A model generated the notes under the pieces. It saw nothing but the letters and a program-made list of their open reading frames with translations, ran no database searches and was not told the DNA's origin. Below, piece by piece: positions 31,843 through 37,672 of a stretch of 37,672 nt of DNA. The stretch comes from Proteobacteria bacterium SG_bin6 (GTDB taxonomy: Bacteria; Pseudomonadota; Alphaproteobacteria; Sphingomonadales; Sphingomonadaceae): NCBI GenBank assembly GCA_002083435.1, contig LWDJ01000011.1, positions 1 to 37,672 on the forward strand, read 5' to 3'. Within the stretch, counting starts at the first letter, position 1; every line of letters starts with the position of its first letter. Position numbers and translations under genes: made by a program.

Positions 31843-32901
31843 TCAACCGGATTGCGCCGATCCGGACAATCGGCGCGGCGGCGCTTCGGCGAATCGCCAC
31901 AGCGTGCCGGCGGGGCGCGCGATGACGCCGGCCTGGGTCGCCGCCTTGCCGGCCTCCAGCGCGTCGAGCAGCGACTCGATATTGGCCGCGGCGGAAAAGG
32001 TTGGGCGCGTGATGCCGCGGTCGGAGCGCACTTGCTCGATCGCCTCGCGCGCGAGGCGGCGGCGCAGTTCGGGGGGAAGCTCGGCGATGTCGAGCGCGAG
32101 ACTATCCTCCTCGCGCCTGACGCGCTCGCGCCAGAGCCACGCTTCGATCGCGGTGAGCGTCGCTTCGGCCTCGGCGACATGGGCCGCGCTGCGGGCGAGT
32201 TGCGCGGCGTCGAGCAACGGCGTGCGGGCGAGCAGCTCGCGATATTGGGCGCGATCGAAGCGGGGATCGGCGTTGCTGGGATCATCGACGAAGGGCAGGC
32301 TCGCGCGCTCGGCAAGCGCGCGCAGCTCGCGGCGTCGCCAACCGAGGAGCGGCCGCACCAGGCGGACAATCCACTCGTCAAACACCAGCATGGCGCCGGG
32401 CACGGAGCGCGTGACTTTGATCCTGCCATTTGCCCGGATGCCCGCCAGCCCCGCGACGCCCGAACCCCGCGCGGCGCGCATCAGGAAGGTTTCGGCCTGA
32501 TCGTCGGCATGGTGCGCGGTCGCCAATAGCGATGCCCCGCCGTCGACAGCCCAGTCGCCGAGCAGGCGGTAACGCTCGCGTCGCGCCCAGTCGTGGAGAT
32601 TGTCCCGCGCGCCCGGCCGGTCTGCGATCGCCAATGTCGCGTGCGGCACCCCGGCGCCGTCGCACCAGCGCGCGACCATCGCCGCTTCGCAGGCGCTTTC
32701 CGCGCGCAAGCCGTGGTCCACGGTCGCCGCGATCACCTGGCCTGGAAACGCCGCCGCCGCAAGCGCGAGCAGCGCCATGCTGTCCGGACCGCCCGATACC
32801 GCCACCCCCAGCCGCCGATCCGCCAGCGGCCCGACGAGCGCGGTCAGATCGGCGCGGAGCCGCTCGACCGCCAGGGGGTCGAGGCCGGTCAGGGCTTGCA
32901 C
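31843..32901 (-). CDS. tilS: tRNA(Ile)-lysidine synthase TilS
   Basis: TilS ligates lysine to C34 of the tRNA-Ile(CAU) anticodon using ATP, converting it to decode AUA; it is essential in bacteria that use AUA codons. The PP-loop motif AVSGGPDSMALL (Ser36 to Ser41) is near the N-terminus. It also has TVDHGLR, DNLHDWARRERY, ATAHHADDQAETFLMRAARGSG and LRPLL-type motifs, all characteristic of TilS. At 352 residues it is shorter than E. coli TilS and lacks the full C-terminal tRNA-binding domains, as in many alphaproteobacteria. The start is GTG at 32901, overlapping the end of cpoB by 13 bases, so the two are coupled. ftsH follows 57 bases later. Confidence 0.95.
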   Translation of the reverse strand: MQALTGLDPLAVERLRADLTALVGPLADRRLGVAVSGGPDSMALLALAAAAFPGQVIAATVDHGLRAESACEAAMVARWCDGAGVPHATLAIADRPGARDNLHDWARRERYRLLGDWAVDGGASLLATAHHADDQAETFLMRAARGSGVAGLAGIRANGRIKVTRSVPGAMLVFDEWIVRLVRPLLGWRRRELRALAERASLPFVDDPSNADPRFDRAQYRELLARTPLLDAAQLARSAAHVAEAEATLTAIEAWLWRERVRREEDSLALDIAELPPELRRRLAREAIEQVRSDRGITRPTFSAAANIESLLDALEAGKAATQAGVIARPAGTLWRFAEAPPRRLSGSAQSG

Positions 32902-33818
32902 TTCTCCGCCGCGCGCCCGCGCGCGACATCGGCCTTCAGCTGCGGGGTCAGCTTGGCGGCGTACACTTCCTCCAGCTCCGCATAGACCTTGCAGATATCG
33001 GCTGAGGGCTTGCCGAGCTTCTTAAGCGCGACCGTCAGGTAATAAAGGCTGTCGGGGGTGCGCTCGCCTTCGGGGAATTTCTGATAGTTGGTCAGGAAAG
33101 CGCGCGCCGCTTGCTGCGGCTGGTTGTCGTCCAGATAGGCGCGGCCGAGCAGGTTTTGCGCCCAGCTCGCGCGGCGGTGCTTGGGATATTTGGCCACGAC
33201 ATCGCCCAGCTGCGTCTCGGCCTCGGCATAATATTTGGCCGACCACAGGCGGTAGCCATAGACATAGCCGTCTTCCGCCGGATCGCCGGTCGCGGGTTTC
33301 TCGATGGCGGCGACCGCCTTGGCGCGCGCCGGATCGACGGCGACGGGCTTGGCGGGCGGCGGCGTGGTCGCGGGCGCGCCGGGTGGGGGCGTGCTCGCGC
33401 CCGTCGGCGGCGGTGGCGCGGCGGCATCTTCGATCGCCTTCAGCCGGGCATCGGTCGCGCGCTTATAGCCGGCGAAGGCATCTTCGAGCTGGCGCAGCTT
33501 GAACTGGTTCTGCTCGGCCTGCCCGGTGATCGCCGAGAGCTGGGTTTCGAGCGCGGCGACGCGCGCGGTCAGGTCCGCGACCGGGCTGGTCGCGGGCACG
33601 CCGGGGGCGGGAGCCGTCTGTTCGGGCGGGGTGATCTCGGGCGGGAAATATTGGCCGTTGCCGCCCGGAAACACCTTGCGCTGCACCGCGCGCATCTCGC
33701 GCTCCAGCCGGTCGACCCGGCCCTCGATCGCGCTTTGGGCATGAGCGGCGCCGCCGAGCGATACGCTGGCGAACGACAGGGTGGCGAGCAGGGCGGCGGT
33801 CCAGAAGCGCGTCATCAT
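32889..33818 (-). CDS. cpoB: Cell division coordinator CpoB (YbgF), Tol-Pal associated
   Basis: The 309-residue periplasmic protein has a signal peptide (to about residue 28, GGAAHAQ), a helical coiled-coil region (about 30-50 and 84-128; RVDRLEREMRAVQRK, ARVAALETQLSAIT and QLEDAFAGYKRATDARLKAI) and a proline-rich linker (about 133-160). A C-terminal TPR domain follows (about 185-300; DGYVYGYRLWSAKYYAEAET, FLTNYQKFPEGERTPDSLYY). This is the CpoB/YbgF form, which coordinates outer-membrane constriction and peptidoglycan synthesis with Tol-Pal at division. The tol-pal genes themselves are not next to it here. RBS GGGAG precedes the ATG at 33818; a second ATG follows directly and could also be used. 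It overlaps tilS by 13 bases. Confidence 0.92.
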   Translation of the reverse strand: MMTRFWTAALLATLSFASVSLGGAAHAQSAIEGRVDRLEREMRAVQRKVFPGGNGQYFPPEITPPEQTAPAPGVPATSPVADLTARVAALETQLSAITGQAEQNQFKLRQLEDAFAGYKRATDARLKAIEDAAAPPPPTGASTPPPGAPATTPPPAKPVAVDPARAKAVAAIEKPATGDPAEDGYVYGYRLWSAKYYAEAETQLGDVVAKYPKHRRASWAQNLLGRAYLDDNQPQQAARAFLTNYQKFPEGERTPDSLYYLTVALKKLGKPSADICKVYAELEEVYAAKLTPQLKADVARGRAAEKCKP

Positions 33819-33865
33819 CAGGTCTCCCGGCCCGGCTTATAGCGACTCGCCGGGCGCGCGCCAGC

Positions 33866-34825
33866 CTAGGGAAGCCGCGGGGCGGTGGCGTTGTCGTCGC
33901 CGCCGCTTTCAGGCGGCGCGGAACGGAAGGCGGGCGGAACGCCGGCGTCGGGCGTCGTGGTGGCGCCGGGCTTGCGCGGCGCCGGAGTTGCGGGGGCCGT
34001 GGCGGCTGGCGTGCCCTGTGGCGTGCCCGCGACCGGCGCGGCGGCGCGGGCGAGCAGCGCGGCGGCCGAAATCTCGACATCCTTGATCGCGCGCTTGCCG
34101 TCGCCCAGCGGCGGCACGGTGCTGCCATTGACGGTGACGGTCAGCTTGTCGGGCCGGCCGACATTGATCATCGGCCGATCGGCCTCGGGCGGCACGTCAT
34201 AGCGTTCGCCGGGCTTCAGCTCATGCTCGTAAAGCGTCTTGCCGCTGGCGTCATAGACGCGCAGCCACACCAGATCGGTCGCGGCGAGCGTCACCTGGCC
34301 GCCCACTGGCCGGGGCGCGGGCGCCTGCGCGGGGGTTGGGCGGGTGGTAGGCGCCGGTTCGGGCACCGTGACCACCGCCGTCCCGTCACCCCGGAACCAG
34401 CCGGTGCCATACCAGATCGCGACGCCGCCGAGCAGGATCGCAGCGACCAGCGCGAGCGCGGCGGCGAGCCCCCTGGGCGGCAGGCGGCTGGGATCGCGCG
34501 CGCCGTAATCGATCCGCCGCAACGGCACCGAGGGGGTGGCGGTACGCGGCGCGCTCTCGCTTGTGCCGCGCACCTCGCGCCCGATCACCACTTCGTCGAC
34601 ACCCACCGCCCGCGCGTAAGCCTTGGCGAAGCCCACCGCATAGGTCGGGGAGGGGAGCCCGGCATAATCCGCCGCCTCGATCGCCTGCAGATGGCGGATC
34701 GGCACGCGGGTGCGCGCGGCGATCTCGGCGAGCGACAGGCCTTGCGCCTCGCGCGCTTCGCGCAATTTCTCGCCGGGGCTCTTCGCGAAGAGCGTGGGGT
34801 CTGCGCCGGGCTCGGCGTCGGTCAT
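33866..34825 (-). CDS. rodZ: RodZ-like helix-turn-helix membrane protein (DUF4115)
   Basis: The 319-residue protein has an N-terminal Xre-type HTH of the RodZ type (about residues 17-90; GEKLREAREAQGLSLAEIAA, LQAIEAADYAGLPSPTYAVG and FAKAYARAVG), one membrane helix (about 118-140; LAAALALVAAILLGGVAIWY), a Pro/Thr-rich linker and the C-terminal RodZ domain (DUF4115, about 180-250; TDLVWLRVYDASGKTLYEHE and LKPGERYDVP). A Thr/Ala/Pro-rich tail follows. RodZ links MreB filaments to the cell-wall elongation machinery. A TTGACA element at 34897-34892 lies in the 100-base gap to ptsP and might be its -35, but no good -10 is seen. The next gene is cpoB, 47 bases downstream, so a cell-envelope operon rodZ-cpoB-tilS-ftsH is likely. 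Confidence 0.9.
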   Translation of the reverse strand: MTDAEPGADPTLFAKSPGEKLREAREAQGLSLAEIAARTRVPIRHLQAIEAADYAGLPSPTYAVGFAKAYARAVGVDEVVIGREVRGTSESAPRTATPSVPLRRIDYGARDPSRLPPRGLAAALALVAAILLGGVAIWYGTGWFRGDGTAVVTVPEPAPTTRPTPAQAPAPRPVGGQVTLAATDLVWLRVYDASGKTLYEHELKPGERYDVPPEADRPMINVGRPDKLTVTVNGSTVPPLGDGKRAIKDVEISAAALLARAAAPVAGTPQGTPAATAPATPAPRKPGATTTPDAGVPPAFRSAPPESGGDDNATAPRLP

Positions 34826-34925
34826 GCGGGTCTCCGCGCGAGGATGCTGATGGCAGGATTTGGCAAGGCTTGTTTCAAAGCGGATTCACCCTGTCAACGC
34901 GGCGGGTCGCGCCCCGCCCTTTGAA

Positions 34926-37196
34926 TCAGCTCAATTCAACGCCATTCGCCTGTGCCCAGGCGCGCAGCGTGCTCCGCAGGTCGCGCGGCGGCGCGGCGAG
35001 CAGCCGGCCGAGCTCGGCGGTGAGCGCGCCGTGATCGAGCGACCGGATCATCGCCTTGATCGGCCCGACCGCCGCCGGGGTGATCGACAGCCGATCGATC
35101 CCCAGCCCGATCAGCGCCATCGCCTCCAGCGTGCGCCCGCCCATTTCGCCGCACACCCCCAGATCGACGCCGTGCCCGCGCACCTGCGCCGCGACGCGCG
35201 ACAGGAAGCGCAGGATCGACGGGCTCAGCCAGTCATAACGCTCGGCGAGCTTGGGGTTGGCGCGATCCGCCGCGAACAGGAATTGGGTGAGGTCATTGGT
35301 GCCGACCGAGAGGAAATCGAGCCGGGGGAGCAGCAGGTCGAGCGTTTCCGCCAGCGCCGGCACCTCGAGCATACAGCCATAGCGGATCGCGCTCGGCAGC
35401 TTGCGCCCGCGCGCGGCGACCCAGCGGTGCTGCGCCTCGAACAGGTCGCGTGCCAGCTCATATTCCCAGGGCTCGCTCACCATCGGGAACATCACGTTCA
35501 GCGTCCGCCCCGCCGCCGCCTCGATCAGCGCGCGCGCCTGCGCCTTCATCAGCCCGTCGCGATCGAGCGCGAGCCGTAGCGCGCGCCAGCCCATCGCCGG
35601 ATTCTCCTCCTCGCCCGATTCGTCGCGCAGATAAGGCAGCACCTTGTCGCCGCCGATATCGACCGTGCGGAACACCACCGGCTTGTCGCCCGCCGCCTCC
35701 AGCACGTCGCGGTACAGCCGCTGCTGGCGCTCGCGCTGCGGGAGCGTGGCGGAGACCAGGAACTGGAATTCGGTGCGGAACAGCCCGATCCCGTCGGCGC
35801 CGGTCAGCTCGATCGCGCCGACATCGTCGCGCAGGCCCGCATTCACCATCACCGTGATCCGCTTGCCGTCGCGCGTCGTCGGCGGCAGCTCGCGCAGCGC
35901 GGCGAACGAGGCGCGGCGCTTCTGGGTGAACAGCAGCTTGGCGGCGAAGCCCTCCTCGATCGCCGGGGTCGGCCGCGCAAAGGCTGTCCCCTCGGTCACG
36001 TCGAGCAGCAGCAGATCGCCTTCGGCGACCAGCCGGCGAATGTCGCGCACGCGCCCCAGCACCGGCACCCCCATCGCGCGGGCGACGATCGTCACATGCG
36101 CGGTGAGCGAGCCTTCCTCCAGGATCACGCCCTTCAGCCGCCGCCGATCATATTCCAGCAGCTCGGCCGGCCCCAGATTGCGCGCGATCAGGATCGAATC
36201 CTGCCGCAGCCCCATCTGCGCGGCGGTGCCCATCTGGCCCGAGACGATGCGCAGCAGCCGGTTGGAGAGATCCTCCAGATCGTGCATCCGCTCGGCGAGC
36301 AGCGGATCGTCGATCTGGCGCATCCGCATCCGGGTGCGCTGCTGCACGCGCTCGATCGCCGCCTCGGCGGTCAGGCCGGCGTCGATCGCCTCGTTGATCC
36401 GGCGCGACCAGCCCTCGTCATAGGCGAACATCTTGTACGTCTCGAGCACTTCCTCATGCTCGCCGCCGACGCCGAACTCGGCCTGCGCCGCCATCCGCTC
36501 GATCTGCTCGCGCATCTTGGCGAAGGCGGCATAGACGCGGTGGCGCTCGGTCTCGATATCCTCGGCGACGGTATGCTCGATGGTGATGCGTGGCTGGTGA
36601 AACACCGCGACCCCGCGCGCCATCCCCTCGACCAGCTTGAGCCCGGTGATGCGCTTGGCGTTTTGCGGGGTGGCGCGAACGGGGCCGGCGGCGCCGTCGA
36701 TCAGATCGGCATTGGCGATCAGCTCGGCGAGCACCATCGCCACTGTCTGCAGCGCCTCCACCTCGACATCGGCATAGCGGTGCGATTCGATGTGCTGGAC
36801 GCACAGCACGCCCACCGCGCGCTCGCGGCGGATGATCGGCACCCCGGCGAAGCTGTGGAAGCGCTCTTCGCCGGTTTCGGGGCGATAGACGAAATTGGGA
36901 TGGGCGGCGGCCTCGTCGAGGTTGAGCGTCTCCACCTCCTCGGCGATCGTGCCGACCAGCCCCTCGCCCGGCGCGAGCTTGGTGACATGGACCGCCGCCT
37001 GATCGAGCCCGCGCGTCGCATAAAGTTCGAGCAACCCCTCGCGCAGCAGATAGATCGAGCAGACCTCGCTGTTGGTGATCTCGCCGATGATCTGGACGAC
37101 CTGGTTGAGCTTGGCCTGGGCCGAGCTTTTCGCGGCCATCACGTCGTGCAGGCGCACCAGGATTTCGCGGGCAGCGGCGGCGGCGGTACTCGGCAT
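34926..37196 (-). CDS. ptsP: Nitrogen PTS phosphotransferase PtsP (EINtr)
   Basis: The 756-residue protein is enzyme I of the nitrogen phosphotransferase system, which takes phosphate from PEP and passes it to NPr. It has an N-terminal GAF domain (about 20-165) characteristic of EINtr, the HPr-binding helical domain and swivelling phosphohistidine domain, and the PEP-binding TIM barrel at the C-terminus. The phosphorylated histidine is His367 in GSLTAHVTIVARAMG. The barrel shows IELTGADGIGLFRTEF, DIGGDKVLPYL, NPAMGWRALR, MLEVPALAET, FLSVGTNDLTQ and the catalytic Cys in GVCGEMGG. The PTSNtr regulates carbon, nitrogen and potassium balance in alphaproteobacteria. NPr and EIIANtr are not in the window. 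Start ATG 37196. Confidence 0.95.
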   Translation of the reverse strand: MPSTAAAAAREILVRLHDVMAAKSSAQAKLNQVVQIIGEITNSEVCSIYLLREGLLELYATRGLDQAAVHVTKLAPGEGLVGTIAEEVETLNLDEAAAHPNFVYRPETGEERFHSFAGVPIIRRERAVGVLCVQHIESHRYADVEVEALQTVAMVLAELIANADLIDGAAGPVRATPQNAKRITGLKLVEGMARGVAVFHQPRITIEHTVAEDIETERHRVYAAFAKMREQIERMAAQAEFGVGGEHEEVLETYKMFAYDEGWSRRINEAIDAGLTAEAAIERVQQRTRMRMRQIDDPLLAERMHDLEDLSNRLLRIVSGQMGTAAQMGLRQDSILIARNLGPAELLEYDRRRLKGVILEEGSLTAHVTIVARAMGVPVLGRVRDIRRLVAEGDLLLLDVTEGTAFARPTPAIEEGFAAKLLFTQKRRASFAALRELPPTTRDGKRITVMVNAGLRDDVGAIELTGADGIGLFRTEFQFLVSATLPQRERQQRLYRDVLEAAGDKPVVFRTVDIGGDKVLPYLRDESGEEENPAMGWRALRLALDRDGLMKAQARALIEAAAGRTLNVMFPMVSEPWEYELARDLFEAQHRWVAARGRKLPSAIRYGCMLEVPALAETLDLLLPRLDFLSVGTNDLTQFLFAADRANPKLAERYDWLSPSILRFLSRVAAQVRGHGVDLGVCGEMGGRTLEAMALIGLGIDRLSITPAAVGPIKAMIRSLDHGALTAELGRLLAAPPRDLRSTLRAWAQANGVELS

Positions 37197-37237
37197 GGGG
37201 CAAGGCTAGCAGATGGTCGGCGACTGCGCCAATGCCC

Positions 37238-37672
37238 TCAGCGCAGCCGCAGATCGCCGTGCGAGACGGTCACCCGCCAGGTGAACTCGACGCGCTGGCC
37301 CTCGATCGGGCGACCGTCGCGCTTGGGCGGGGCGATCCGCAGCAGCGGCACCGCCGCCTGGATCGCGCGGCGCAGGCCGGGATAGAAGGGCACCTCGCGC
37401 AGCACCCGGCAGGCGACGCGCGCGTCGAGCGCGATCGTGCATTGCACGCGATACTCGACCTCCAGTTCCAGCTGCATCAGCTCAGGATCGACCAGCGGGA
37501 AGAACTCCTCATCGGTCGCCTTGTGGAGCCAGCGCGGCGGGGCATAGCCGGGGAGCGCGCCACCGCCGCGATCGAGATCATAGATGGCCTCGCCCGCCCC
37601 CGGCAACGGCGCGGCGGCGGCACCGGGCGCCGTGGGCGCCGCGGACGGCGCGGGAGCGGCTGGCGCGCGCTC
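37238..37672 (-). CDS. TonB C-terminal-like protein, N-terminus beyond the window
   Basis: The frame is open to the right edge of the window, so the N-terminus is missing; the visible 144 residues are in frame from the first base. The part near the edge is rich in Pro and Ala (ERAPAAPAPSAAPTAPG), a linker. The rest (about 100 residues) resembles a TonB C-terminal domain: LELEVEYRVQCTIALDARVA, then CRVLREVPFYPG and IRPP-type ending PLLRIAPPKRDGRPIEGQRV followed by EFTWRVTV. This is the linker and periplasmic domain of a TonB-like energy transducer or a related envelope protein. The internal TTG at 37606 is not taken as a start because the frame continues upstream. The next gene downstream is ptsP, 41 bases away on the same strand. 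Confidence 0.65.
   Translation of the reverse strand, partial: ERAPAAPAPSAAPTAPGAAAAPLPGAGEAIYDLDRGGGALPGYAPPRWLHKATDEEFFPLVDPELMQLELEVEYRVQCTIALDARVACRVLREVPFYPGLRRAIQAAVPLLRIAPPKRDGRPIEGQRVEFTWRVTVSHGDLRLR

Noticed and set aside
29350..32529. Plus-strand frame of 1059 codons opposite ftsH and tilS
   Set aside because: Despite its length it is the antisense of two certain genes and has an Arg/His/Asp-rich composition typical of such shadows.

Overview
The window looks like chromosomal DNA of a sphingomonad (Alphaproteobacteria, Sphingomonas or a close relative). The evidence is the very GC-rich coding style, an ECF sigma factor SigF with its NrsF partner, a TonB-dependent receptor behind an AraC-type regulator, a FolP-type N-terminus of the alphaproteobacterial form, a TelA/XpaC-like pair, and GC-rich hairpin repeats of the kind common in sphingomonads. 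I saw no rRNA, tRNA, CRISPR array, integrase or transposase.

Layout. Positions 1-2850 (minus strand) hold the start of a murein hydrolase activator gene, rlmH, a DUF1223 lipoprotein gene, and the nrsF-sigF pair. Near-perfect SigF-type promoters (GTAAC[C/G]-N16-CGAA) lie upstream of both sigF and the DUF1223 gene. Positions 3082-8362 carry a thiolase, a TonB-like proline-rich protein, a hydrolase/OsmC fusion and a YadG/YadH-like ABC exporter. A double inverted hairpin repeat then separates the exporter from a secreted CocE/NonD hydrolase. Positions 10391-20450 contain a small membrane protein, a MASE1-PAS-GGDEF diguanylate cyclase, an esterase, an XpaC-like/TelA pair, a translationally coupled H-NOX plus GAF-GGDEF-EAL module, and typA.

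Positions of about 20451-23140 are a strikingly AT-rich island inside this GC-rich DNA. It has its own consensus sigma70 promoter and encodes one large protein in two overlapping frames. If the frames are joined, the product is an N-terminal HEPN domain (RNxxxH motif), a STAND/NB-ARC NTPase, TPR repeats and a C-terminal cold-shock-like OB domain, about 848 residues. This has the form of an abortive-infection or antiphage protein, and I do not recall this architecture as a described system. The frame change falls exactly on a T TTG GGG heptamer, so it is either a one-base loss in a G run or a -1 frameshift site. Immediately after the island is a broken folP-like fragment in a roughly 1 kb stretch without an intact gene.

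Positions 24149-28511 form an apparent AraC regulator, TonB receptor and alpha/beta-hydrolase operon (minus strand). Positions 28964-37672 (minus strand) hold two tandem paralogous small secreted proteins, then ftsH, tilS, cpoB (ybgF), rodZ and ptsP, and the end of a TonB-C-like protein cut by the window edge. Themes that link genes are envelope stress and homeostasis (SigF regulon, FtsH, CpoB, RodZ), c-di-GMP signalling (two enzymes, one with an NO sensor), and outer-membrane uptake coupled to ester hydrolysis.
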